From Devosia algicola (lineage in GTDB: Bacteria > Pseudomonadota > Alphaproteobacteria > Rhizobiales > Devosiaceae), in contig NZ_CP118246.1 of assembly GCF_028816455.1 (NCBI RefSeq), forward strand, positions 1,240,001 to 1,304,000: a stretch of 64,000 bases of DNA, written 5' to 3'. This document shows positions 50,014 through 59,562 of the stretch, piece after piece. Made by a program: the position numbers and the translations under genes. Position 1 is the stretch's first letter; every line of letters begins with the position of its first letter. The notes under the pieces were generated by a model. That model searched no databases. It saw only the letters and a list, made by a program, of their open reading frames with translations, and was not told where the DNA came from.

Positions 50014-50925
50014 ATGCCCATACGTATTCCCGATGACCTGCCTGCCAGAAAAACCCTCGAACGCGAGGGCGTCAACGTCATGGATTCCACGCGCGCCGCG
50101 CGTCAGGACATCCGTCCGCTCCAGATTGGCCTGCTCAACCTTATGCCCAACAAGGAGCGCACCGAAACCCAATTTGCTCGCCTGATCGGCTCCACCCCCC
50201 TGCAAATCGAATTGTCGCTGGTGCGGGTTTCCGACCATCTCTCAAAAAACACGTCCGAAGACTACTTGAAGAGTTTTTACCAGACTTGGGAGGAAGTGCG
50301 GTCGCGCAAATTCGACGGTTTCATCGTCACCGGGGCCCCGATTGCCCATATTCCGTTCGATCAGGTTAAATACTGGTCGGAAATGATTGAAATCATGGAC
50401 TGGACCCAGACCCATGTGAACCACACAATGTTCATCTGCTGGGGCGCCCAGGCGGCCCTGCATCACTTTCATGGCGTCAAACGCTATCGTATGCCCCAAA
50501 AGGCCTTTGGCGTTTTCCGCCACACCCTTGCCGGAGGTCCATCACCATTTCTGCGCGGTTTTTCCGACAGTCCGATGGTGCCGGTCTCCCGCTTCAATGA
50601 CATCGACCGCACCAGTCTAAATCCCGACCTTGAAGTTCTCATCGACAATGCCGATATCGGCATCTGCATGCTCGACGATCCAAAGCATCGCGCGATACAT
50701 ATGCTCAACCATCTCGAATATGACAATCGTTCGCTTGCAGACGAGTACCAGCGCGACATTACATCGGGACTGGATACGCCGCCGCCCACAAACCTTTTTC
50801 CGGATGGCGACACCGCCGTCGAGCCGGAGAACCGCTGGCGCAGCCATGCCCACCTGCTCTTTCAGAACTGGATCAATGAAATCTACCAGACCACCCCGTT
50901 TGACTTGGATCATATCGGGCAGTAG
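50014..50925 (+). CDS. metA: Homoserine O-acyltransferase MetA
   Basis: 303 residues, ATG preceded by AAGGGA. Acylates homoserine at the start of methionine synthesis. The start M-P-I-R-I-P-D-D-L-P, the L-N-L-M-P-N-K block, catalytic Cys142 in F-I-C-W-G-A-Q-A-A and the H-P/H-L-E-Y-D segment are typical. Residue 111, where Glu marks acetyl-CoA use and Gly succinyl-CoA use, is Ala here (T-G-A-P-I-A-H-I-P-F), so the acyl donor is open. No SAM-II riboswitch was recognised in the 59 bp leader. Confidence 0.93.
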   Translation: MPIRIPDDLPARKTLEREGVNVMDSTRAARQDIRPLQIGLLNLMPNKERTETQFARLIGSTPLQIELSLVRVSDHLSKNTSEDYLKSFYQTWEEVRSRKFDGFIVTGAPIAHIPFDQVKYWSEMIEIMDWTQTHVNHTMFICWGAQAALHHFHGVKRYRMPQKAFGVFRHTLAGGPSPFLRGFSDSPMVPVSRFNDIDRTSLNPDLEVLIDNADIGICMLDDPKHRAIHMLNHLEYDNRSLADEYQRDITSGLDTPPPTNLFPDGDTAVEPENRWRSHAHLLFQNWINEIYQTTPFDLDHIGQ

Positions 50926-51047
50926 GTGAAATCATCCAACTGTGCGAGGGGTTTGCCGCCAACGACGGAATCAATCTGTCAGCGGACTGACCCCTTGCAT
51001 TAATACGCTGGCCCCTTACGTTTCACCAACACACAAAGGGTTCGAGC

Positions 51048-52498
51048 TTGGCACAACCGCCAACTACCATCGTTGACGAGTCTCGGCATCGCCCTCGCCA
51101 ATCTGGCGGACGCGGCCACCGGCACCTTCACGCCCACGCTACGGCTTGGAGTTACCGGGCTGAGCCGCGCTGGCAAAACCATTTTCATCACCGCACTGGT
51201 GCATAATCTGTTGACCGGCGGCCGCCTGCCCGGCTTCACGCCAATGGCGGACGGCCGCTTTATCGGCGCACAGTTGGCCGAATATCCCGACGCCACCATC
51301 CCCCGTTTTGCCTATGAGCAACATCTGGCGGCACTGACCGGTCAAAAACCGTCATGGCCCGAGAGCACGCGTCGCATCTCCCAATTGCGGCTTGTCCTCA
51401 AATATCAATCTGCCAATTGGATCGCCGGTTGGCGCGGCCCGGCAACACTCAATCTCGATATCGTTGATTATCCCGGCGAATGGTTGCTCGACCTGCCCTT
51501 GTTGAGCCTGAGCTTTGCCGATTGGAGCCGCGAAGCCCTCGAACGCGCCAATCGCCCGGGATCGGCAAATGAGGCAACCCCGTTCCTGAACATATTGGCG
51601 TCGATCGACCCACAAAAGCCTGCCAACGATTCCGATGCCGAAAAGCTGGCCGCAAGTTTCACCCGCTATTTGCGACAGAGCCGGGAAGACAATGCCATGT
51701 CAACGCTACCGCCGGGTCGTTTCTTGCTGCCCGGCGATCTCGAGGGGTCGCCGGCCCTGACCTTTGCCCCGCTCCCCCGCCACGCAGCCTGTTCGTTCGA
51801 CGAGCCTCTATGCCATGCTCGAGGGTCGGTATGAGGCCTACAAGGCTCAGGTCGTGCGCCCATTCTTCAAGGACCACTTCGCCCGTCTGGACCGACAGGT
51901 GGTGCTGGTGGACACGCTGCGCGCGCTCAATACCGGCGCTGCGGCGGTGGCTGATCTTGAAACGGCGCTGACGGCGGTGCTGTCCTGTTTCCGGCAGGGC
52001 GACAGTAACCCGCTTACCCGCCTGATCTCGCGCCGCATAGACCGTATCCTTTTTGCCGCCACCAAGGCCGACCACGTTCATCACACCAGTCACGACCGGC
52101 TTGAAGCCATCCTAAATCGCCTGGTCGCCAATGCCAGTCGGCGCGCTCGCTTTGCTGGCACAGAAACCCGCTCCCTTGCCCTTGCAGGCATCCGCGCTAC
52201 CCGTGAAGGCAGTTTCCTTGAGGCCGGCGAGGTCCTGCCCACCATCGTTGGCACACCAATGCCTGGAGAAGTGCTGGACGGCACCACCTATGACGGCAAA
52301 TCCGAAATTGCACTGTTCCCTGGTGACTTGCCCGAACATCCGGACTCATTGTTTGAAGATGGCAATCCTGTCTCGCTGAATTTCCTGCGCTTTGTGCCGC
52401 CTCAAAATTTGGATCGCAACGCGAGTGGCGATCCGGTGCTTCCGCACATTCGTTTTGATCGCGCGTTGGATTTTCTCATTGGGGACAAACTCGCATGA
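51048..52498 (+). CDS. ycjX: YcjX-family GTPase (two single-base frame breaks)
   Basis: Repaired length 482 residues from a TTG at 51048 (AAGGG upstream), reading A-Q-P-P-T-T-I-V-D-E-L-G-I-A-L-A-N-L. The start depends on removing the T at 51081, where GAGTCTC should be GAGCTC. The second break, at 51802-51807 (GAGCCTC for GAGCTC), restores S-F-D-E-L-Y-A-M-L-E-G-R. P-loop G-V-T-G-L-S-R-A-G-K-T, the D-Y-P-G-E-W-L-L-D-L region and A-A-T-K-A-D-H identify the DUF463/YcjX family, a stress-linked GTPase in E. coli. Its TGA overlaps the next ATG. Confidence 0.88.
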
Positions 52499-53514
52499 AG
52501 CGCCCGGTAGCACGCCCGATCAACACCGCCAATCCCGCAAGTGACACCAGCAGAACGCCCCGCGCTTTCTTGCCGGATCAGGTAACCATTGACCAGAAAA
52601 GTTTTGAGCCGCCACCCGACGACACAGTGGCCAACCTACCGATAAAAACCATGGGATGGCTGGGGCGCCTGGCTTGGACTACCGGCACCATCTTAGTGTC
52701 ATTTGGCCTCAGCCTGATGGCGGACCGCCTAATCCGCGATCTGTTCGCTCGCTATGAATGGTTGGGTTGGGTGGGCGTCGTGGTCCTCGCCCTGTTCGCT
52801 CTGGCACTAATCCTTCTGGCCCTCCGCGAGTTCCTGGCGCTTCGCCGCCTCCGGGTTCTGGACCGGCTGCGCAGAACCGCTACGCAAGCGCTTGCCAACA
52901 ACAACCTGCACGAAGCCCAGCATGTGCTTGGCAACCTTCAAAACATCTACGCCCTCCGACCCGATCTAGCCGCTGCACGCAAAGATGTCGACGATCACGC
53001 CAGGCATCTGTTTGACGGCAACGAACTGATCGACCTGGCCGAACGTGGCCTGATGTCACCGCTTGACCGCAAGGCCAAGGCCCTCACAGCGGCCTCGGCC
53101 CGCCGGGTAGCGTTGGTAACAGCGGTCTCACCCCGCGCTCTGGTCGATATCATGTTCGTCATATACGAGAGCATCCGCCTCGCCGGCGCCATAGCTGCCT
53201 TATATGGTGCCAGGCCAGGTTTTTTCGGCTTCTGGCGCCTGACCGGGGCCATCCTTGCCCACCTCGCCGTCACCGGCGGTTTGGTGTTGACCGACGGCAT
53301 TGTCGAACAATTGGTCGGCCAGGGGTTGGCCGCCAAATTGTCGGCCCGTCTCGGCGAAGGCGTCGTCAACGGTTTGATGACAGTGCGGGTCGGTATCGCC
53401 GCCATCCGCGTCGTGCGCCCGCTGCCGTTTAATACCCAGCCTCAACCGGTGGTTCGGGACTTTCTACCCGAACTCACCAATCTCAATCCGGATAAAACCC
53501 GGCCGGCACGCTAG
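52495..53514 (+). CDS. TIGR01620 family membrane protein (YcjF-like)
   Basis: 339 residues, overlapping ycjX as ATGA. Two adjacent hydrophobic helices (T-I-L-V-S-F-G-L-S-L-M-A and W-V-G-V-V-V-L-A-L-F-A-L-A-L-I-L-L-A-L) follow a polar N-terminus of about 60 residues, then helical soluble regions including R-A-L-V-D-I-M-F-V-I-Y-E-S-I-R-L. YcjX and YcjF are paired in many proteobacteria; the function is unknown. The stop shares CTAG with the converging SRPBCC gene. Confidence 0.85.
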   Translation: MKRPVARPINTANPASDTSRTPRAFLPDQVTIDQKSFEPPPDDTVANLPIKTMGWLGRLAWTTGTILVSFGLSLMADRLIRDLFARYEWLGWVGVVVLALFALALILLALREFLALRRLRVLDRLRRTATQALANNNLHEAQHVLGNLQNIYALRPDLAAARKDVDDHARHLFDGNELIDLAERGLMSPLDRKAKALTAASARRVALVTAVSPRALVDIMFVIYESIRLAGAIAALYGARPGFFGFWRLTGAILAHLAVTGGLVLTDGIVEQLVGQGLAAKLSARLGEGVVNGLMTVRVGIAAIRVVRPLPFNTQPQPVVRDFLPELTNLNPDKTRPAR

Positions 53515-53902
53515 GCCTTGGTCGTCAACATTGCCGTCATGGGCTGCCAATACATTTGTGACCACCCCCTTCGAGCATTTCCTGTGCCCCATCGGGATAG
53601 CCGGATTGAGAAAATTGTAGCTTGGTCTCGCTGCCATCTATTGACAGCACGAAGCTGACAATCGAATAAACCCCTTCAGGCCACGCATTGGAGCGCCACG
53701 CCTGCACGACGCGCTTGCCGGGCACCAATTCTATGTGACGACCACGAATATCGCCGCCGAACAGTGAAAACGCGCCGCCTTCCTCAGCCGCAATATCAGC
53801 GCTGCGACCGCCAGTCATGGCGGTAAACTTGTCCGACGTGGTCAATATACCGAATATAGCGTCCGGGCTGGCGGGTATTTTCACTTCCTGATGGATGGTC
53901 AT
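53511..53902 (-). CDS. SRPBCC (AHSA1-like) domain protein (one single-base frame break)
   Basis: Repaired length 130 residues. The start at 53902 has AGGAG upstream and gives M-T-I-H-Q-E-V-K-I-P-A-S-P-D-A-I-F. The lipocalin-like ligand-binding fold is shown by F-T-A-M-T-G-G-R-S-A-D-I, W-R-S-N-A-W-P-E-G-V-Y-S-I-V-S-F and, after repair, E-G-G-W-S-Q-M-Y-W-Q-P. Near 53571 one base is missing (a GGGGGT-TGG context), the only loss here not clearly in a plain homopolymer. Ligand unknown. It diverges from the ArsR gene across two operator palindromes. Confidence 0.8.
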
Positions 53903-53945
53903 TTTGGCACTCCTGTTTGACTTTGAGACAATGTCACGATATTGA

Positions 53946-53961
53946 TCAACCAATCGGTTGA
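53946..53961. promoter_or_regulatory. Operator palindrome 1 (ArsR site)
   Basis: TCAACC-AATC-GGTTGA, a perfect six-base inverted repeat with a four-base centre, 44 bp before the divergent SRPBCC start. Its twin is centred exactly 50 bp away. Confidence 0.6.
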
Positions 53962-53995
53962 ATGAACAGCGGTATGTCACCCGCGTCGCTCATTG

Positions 53996-54011
53996 TCAAC
54001 CATATGGTTGA
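53996..54011. promoter_or_regulatory. Operator palindrome 2 (ArsR site)
   Basis: TCAACC-ATAT-GGTTGA, the same inverted repeat as operator 1 with a different centre. It ends 16 bp before the preferred ArsR start and covers the less likely ATG at 54004. Confidence 0.6.
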
Positions 54012-54027
54012 ATATTGGAGAATTGTA

Positions 54028-54391
54028 TTGTCCGCCGCCGTTCCGTTTCCGCTCGAAGACCGGCTCGACGTCATATTTCAGGCACTGGCCAATCGCACGC
54101 GTCGCGCATTGGTCGCCCGGCTCGCCCAGGGTTCGGCCAAGGTCACCGAGGCTTGCCGCGCCGTTCGAAATGTCGCTTGCTGCCGTTTCAAAGCACCTTC
54201 TGGTGCTCGAAAGCGCTGGCATTGTAGATCGAACCGTGCACGGACGCGTGCACATATGTGCACTCAATACTGGTGCCCTCGCCAGCGCCGACCAGTGGCT
54301 TGATACCTACAAGGCATTCTGGGACGACAAGGCTCGACAATTTCGTCCAATTCGTCGAAACCGAAAATGCCACCCCCCGGACAAACCATGA
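54028..54391 (+). CDS. ArsR-family transcriptional regulator (three frame breaks)
   Basis: Repaired length 120 residues. TTG start at 54028 with GGAG seven bases upstream is preferred to ATG 54004, which lies within an operator. The winged helix reads R-L-D-V-I-F-Q-A-L-A-N-R-T-R-R-A-L-V-A-R-L, then A-A-P-F-E-M-S-L-A-A-V-S-K-H-L-L-V-L-E-S-A-G-I-V. Breaks: 54148-54153 (GAGGCT for GAGCT), 54329-54335 (AAGGCTC for AAGCTC) and a lost C in the run at 54372-54377, which brings the stop into the ATGA overlap with the SRPBCC gene. No metal-binding cysteines are seen, so the signal is probably not a metal. Confidence 0.82.
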
Positions 54392-54816
54392 CGCCCACTG
54401 CTCTATCGATGTCGCGCGTCATCCGCGCCCCGCGCGATCGTGTGTTCAAAGCCTGGACCGACCCCGCAATTCTGGTCAAATGGTGGGGTCCGGGGACCGT
54501 AACCTGCCCCGAAGCACAGATCGACCTGCGCGTTGGTGGCGCCTATCGCATCGCCAACGCGCAGCCCGATGGTTCGATCACTTGGATTTCCGGGGTATTC
54601 CAGAGCGTCACGCCCCCAGATCAACTCGTCTATACCTGGAGCGTCAGCATGATCCCGGGCGAGCCAACCCTGGTAACGCTTGATTTCCACCCCCACCCGG
54701 AAGGCACCGAACTGGTCCTGCACCATTCCCGTTTTACCGATCCGAGTGTGCGCGACATGCATTTGGAAGGTTGGGGTGGCTGCATCGACAAGCTCGAAGC
54801 CCTCATGGCCGCCTGA
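54388..54816 (+). CDS. SRPBCC domain protein, partner of ArsR
   Basis: 142 residues from ATG 54388, overlapping the ArsR stop. START/AHSA1-type fold: V-I-R-A-P-R-D-R-V-F-K-A-W-T-D-P at the start, W-W-G-P-G-T-V-T-C-P-E-A and the C-terminal E-G-W-G-G-C-I-D-K-L-E. Genes for an ArsR regulator followed by an SRPBCC protein are common pairs in bacteria, but ligands are generally unknown. Confidence 0.88.
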   Translation: MTPTALSMSRVIRAPRDRVFKAWTDPAILVKWWGPGTVTCPEAQIDLRVGGAYRIANAQPDGSITWISGVFQSVTPPDQLVYTWSVSMIPGEPTLVTLDFHPHPEGTELVLHHSRFTDPSVRDMHLEGWGGCIDKLEALMAA

Positions 54817-54879
54817 CGCAGACGACCAGCGCCAAAATTGGCTCCTCATTCATTGTTGCTGTCATTGGGGCGGCAACAA

Positions 54880-55200
54880 TTAGCTTTGTGCAGCGCTTGG
54901 CGCCAATGTCACCTTCAGGCCGTCCAGTGTATCGCTCAACAATATCTGGCAGGACAGCCGCGAATTCGGCTTCTTGTCCAGTGTAGAATAGAGCAGATCC
55001 TCTTCGTCATCGCTGGGGTCAGCCAGTTTGTCCAGCCACTGCTGATCAACATAAACATGACACGTCGCGCAGGCGGCGGCGCCGCCACATTCTGCCTTGA
55101 TATTAAGCCCCCAATCGCGGATGACTTCCATCACCCGCCATCCGTCCAGCCCTTCAAGTTCATGCTCGGCACCAGCTTGATCGGTCACATGGATTTTCAT
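54880..55200 (-). CDS. [2Fe-2S] ferredoxin, adrenodoxin type
   Basis: 106 residues. Cluster ligands: E-C-G-G-A-A-A-C-A-T-C-H gives three cysteines in the C-x5-C-x2-C pattern, and R-L-S-C-Q supplies the fourth. Small electron carrier. It lies immediately downstream of the ferredoxin reductase gene in the same direction (15 bp gap), so the pair very likely works together. Similar to the ferredoxin at 61157. Confidence 0.93.
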   Translation of the reverse strand: MKIHVTDQAGAEHELEGLDGWRVMEVIRDWGLNIKAECGGAAACATCHVYVDQQWLDKLADPSDDEEDLLYSTLDKKPNSRLSCQILLSDTLDGLKVTLAPSAAQS

Positions 55201-55215
55201 AGCCGGTCCTCTCCG

Positions 55216-56245
<1,030 letters not shown>

Positions 56246-56329
56246 CAGGTCTCAAGTCCAATTGGAGGGCAAATGCCCTCGTTTCGTCGGGGTCACCCCC
56301 ACGTCTGCGGGAATGCGTAATGGTCGTGT

Positions 56330-57604
56330 TCAGCCTGCCCGGCGCAAATAGGGCCGTGTGCCAACAGGCACTTCGGTGGTCCCGACCGGTTGATAGAAAA
56401 TGTTAACCTCGGGCAAACGATTCTCAATCAGGGCTTCGCGCGTCGGCTTGTGGGATATCACAAGCGCGTTGATACCGCAGCGACGCATAAGCGGAATCTG
56501 GTCCTGCAATACGTCACCAACAGCGCGCAATTCGTTAGCATAGTGGTAACGTTCAGTCAGCAGTCGCGCGGTAGAATAGCCACGACCGTCGGTAAAGGCC
56601 GGAAACATTATCGCAATCGAGGCAAAGCGACCAAGATCGCCCTCGGCGTCCTCAATTCGATCGCCCGGTGATATCAGCAAACCCAATGGATGAGGATTGG
56701 CCAGAAACGCCTCGCGGTGCGCCCGAAATACCGACAGCGGTACATGGGTGTAGCGAGCCGCCGCGGGAGCCTCGGTGTCATCCCATGCGCGGAATGGATC
56801 GGCGACAAAGGTGCCATCCTTGAACAGGGTGTACTTGTCAGCCGCACGCATCGGCGAGGCAATGGCACCGCTGAAATCATAATGTATCCCGCATTCTTTC
56901 TTGTTTAGGCCGCGCCAACGTCCGGCGCGCGGATCCTCGCCCTCGGCAACGACCGAAGTGCATGGCGCGCAGCCAATCGACTTGTAGCCTTGATCAAAAA
57001 GCGGATGTTCTGGCAGATCGTGCTCGGCCTTGTAAGTCGCAACATCGGCGTCGTTGAAATAGGCAAGCGGATTGATCTTGATACGATCATCGCTCGTCAG
57101 TTCGAAATGCGGCAACACGCCGCGTTCCTTGGTCTGAAACCGCTTGCGCCCGGTAACCCAGCCGCCATACTGCTCCGTAATCGGCTCCAGCGGCTCGGTC
57201 TTGCGAATATGACAGCAACTATCAGGATCGGTTTCCCAAAGATCGCCATCGGGATCAAAACGCGCCAGATCGGCCGCATCCGGGTGAATGGCAGTGACAT
57301 TGATCAAGCCAAGTTGCTTTTTGAGTTGCTCGACATAGGCCAGCGTTTCGGAAAAATGCTTTCCCGTTTCCAGAAAATAGATCGGCAGACTGGGATCAAC
57401 CTGAGCCGCAATGTGCAGCAGGACCGCTGAATCCGCTCCAAACGAGGAAACGATGGCCACATCGCCGGGTAGAATTTCAGTGACCGCCTGACGCAGCACG
57501 CCAACAGCGTCCATTTCGTCGAACATGCCATTGAGCGCGACAATGCCGAGTGAACGCAATTTGTCGGGCTGCCGGTCCGAATGAAGGGTGCTAGGCAGTG
57601 CCAT
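56330..57604 (-). CDS. cysH: APS reductase CysH fused to a DUF934 domain
   Basis: 424 residues from ATG 57604 (GGAGG eight bases upstream). Residues 1 to about 250 are CysH: I-V-S-S-F-G-A-D-S-A-V at the nucleotide site, Cys130-Cys131 and Cys212-x2-Cys215 for a [4Fe-4S] cluster, and the catalytic Cys238 in K-K-E-C-G-I-H. The cluster cysteines indicate reduction of adenylyl sulfate (APS) to sulfite. Residues about 255-424 match DUF934: P-L-G-L-L-I-S-P-G-D, G-R-G-Y-S-T-A-R-L-L and the later I-N-A-L-V-I-S. The two are separate genes in related operons; here one uninterrupted frame joins them with CysH first. Confidence 0.9.
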   Translation of the reverse strand: MALPSTLHSDRQPDKLRSLGIVALNGMFDEMDAVGVLRQAVTEILPGDVAIVSSFGADSAVLLHIAAQVDPSLPIYFLETGKHFSETLAYVEQLKKQLGLINVTAIHPDAADLARFDPDGDLWETDPDSCCHIRKTEPLEPITEQYGGWVTGRKRFQTKERGVLPHFELTSDDRIKINPLAYFNDADVATYKAEHDLPEHPLFDQGYKSIGCAPCTSVVAEGEDPRAGRWRGLNKKECGIHYDFSGAIASPMRAADKYTLFKDGTFVADPFRAWDDTEAPAAARYTHVPLSVFRAHREAFLANPHPLGLLISPGDRIEDAEGDLGRFASIAIMFPAFTDGRGYSTARLLTERYHYANELRAVGDVLQDQIPLMRRCGINALVISHKPTREALIENRLPEVNIFYQPVGTTEVPVGTRPYLRRAG

Positions 57605-59249
57605 AAAGCGCCTCCTTGAAGGGTGCCTCGCCCAATCGGCGATAGGTGGAAATAAAGTTTTCATCGGCGCTTTCGCGCCTGGTCAAATAGGTTTCGACCA
57701 GCGTTTCGATAGCCTCCGGCACGCCTTCTGCGTCAAAGCCGGGCCCCAGAATTTTGCCGACCGATGCATTTTCACTGGCATCGCCCCCCAGCGTGATCTG
57801 ATAAAGCTCGCCGCCCTTTTTTCGACACCCAAAACCCCGATGTGGCCAACATGATGATGCCCACAGGCATTGATGCAGCCTGAGATCTTTATCTTGAGAT
57901 CGCCAATGTCCTTCTGCCGCTCCGGTGCGGCAAACTTTTCAGATATTGCCTGGGCAATTGGAATCGAGCGCGCCGTTGCCAGTGAACAAAAATCCATGCC
58001 GGGGCAGCAAATGATGTCGGTAATCAGCCCCGTGTTGCCCTCGGCCAGTTTCACCGCGACCAGTCCATCATAGACCGCGCGCAAGTCGCGGATGGCCACG
58101 TGTGGTAACACCAGATTTTGTTCATGGGTAACGCGCAATTCGTCAAACGAATAGCGTTCAGCCAGATCCGCAACGGCGTCCATTTGCTCGGCAGTGGCAT
58201 CACCGGGCGATCCGCCGACCGGCTTGAGTGAAATGGTCAACGACGTATAGCCCCGCGTGGCATGGCGATTGAGGTTGTTTTTGAGCCAGCGGGCATAGGT
58301 TGGATCGAGAATATCCTCGCGGGCAATATCAATCGGCGTATCGGGCAAGGCTCAAAAACTCAGGCGGGGCGAAATAGGCGCCGATCCGGTCCAGTTCCTC
58401 TTGCGGCAAGGTAAGTTCGCCCCCGCGCATTTCAGCAAATTCTGCTTCAACCTGCCCCTTGATCGTCTCCAAACCCTCTTCGTGGACAAGAATTTTGATC
58501 CGCGCCTTGAATTTGTTGTCCCGACGACCATAGCGATTGTAAACCCGGACGATGGATTCGAGATAGGCCAGCAAATGTTCATGGGGCACAAAACCATTGA
58601 TCAGCTTGGCCACCATGGGCGTGCGTCCCAACCCGCCACCGACCCAGACTTCCCAACCAATGGCCCCATCCCCATTGGTCGTGGCCTGAAGACCTATGTC
58701 GTGAAACCGGATAGCAGCACGGTCGTGCGGTGCCCCATTGAGCGCTATCTTGAACTTGCGGGGCAGATAGGAAAATTCGGGATGCAGACTCGACCACTGG
58801 CGAATGATCTCGCCAACCGGGCGCGGATCGATGATTTCGTCATGAGCAGCGCCTGCAAACTGATCAGTGGTGACATTGCGAATGCAATTTCCCGATGTCT
58901 GTATCGAATGCATTTCCACCGAGCCCAGCTCACCCAGAATAACCGGCACGTCCTTGAGGCGCGGCCAGTTGAACTGAATGTTCTGTCTCGTGGTGAAATG
59001 CCCGTAACCCCGGTCATAGGTGCGCGCAATATGGGCCAATTTTCGCATTTGCTGGGATCGAAGCGTGCCATAGGGCACGGCAATCCGCAGCATATAAGCG
59101 TGCAACTGCAGATAGAGTCCGTTCATCAGCCGCAGCGGCCGAAACTGCTCCTCGCTGATTTCGCCCTTGAGGCGACGCTCGACCTGATTGGCAAATTGCC
59201 CGGTGCGCGCGCGAACAAACGCCGCGTCAAATTCGTCATATCGATACAT
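57591..59249 (-). CDS. cysI: Siroheme nitrite/sulfite reductase (two frame breaks)
   Basis: Repaired length 552 residues, ferredoxin-dependent six-electron reduction of sulfite to sulfide. The siroheme-[4Fe-4S] cysteines are in C-P-G-M-D-F-C and G-C-I-N-A-C-G-H-H. Breaks: 58347-58353 (GAGCCTT for GAGCTT on the coding strand, restoring L-S-L-P-D-T-P-I-D-I) and a lost A in the run near 57820-57825 (restoring V-E-K-K-G-G-E-L-Y-Q-I). The repaired end lies 14 bp inside cysH, and the start overlaps DUF2849 by 14 bp. Confidence 0.93.
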
Positions 59250-59562
59250 GGCCGTCCTCGTTCAAATGCTGACGGTCAAAAGTCGCGCCATCGAGGATAT
59301 TGCGGGTCGTAGGTCCCTTGGACCGGATACGCTCCCGCATGCGCAACGGCACGAGGATATCGTCGATCTCACAGACCGCAACGATTTCGACGCTGACAAT
59401 CCGCGTTGTTGCATTGCTATCGGCAATGGCTTTGTCGCGGGCCGCGCCATCATCCTCGCTGAATCGCCAGGCGGCTTGCATGTCCTGCACCCAGCGACCC
59501 GCTGGATCGAGATAAACCACGCCGCCAGACGTCAACTCATTACCCGCCAGAATTTCCATCAT
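59236..59562 (-). CDS. DUF2849 protein of the sulfite reductase operon
   Basis: 108 residues. Its ATG overlaps the cysG stop (ATGA) and its end overlaps the sulfite reductase start. L-T-S-G-G-V-V-Y-L-D-P-A-G-R-W-V-Q-D matches the small alphaproteobacterial family always found in this operon. Function unknown. Confidence 0.88.
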   Translation of the reverse strand: MMEILAGNELTSGGVVYLDPAGRWVQDMQAAWRFSEDDGAARDKAIADSNATTRIVSVEIVAVCEIDDILVPLRMRERIRSKGPTTRNILDGATFDRQHLNEDGHVSI

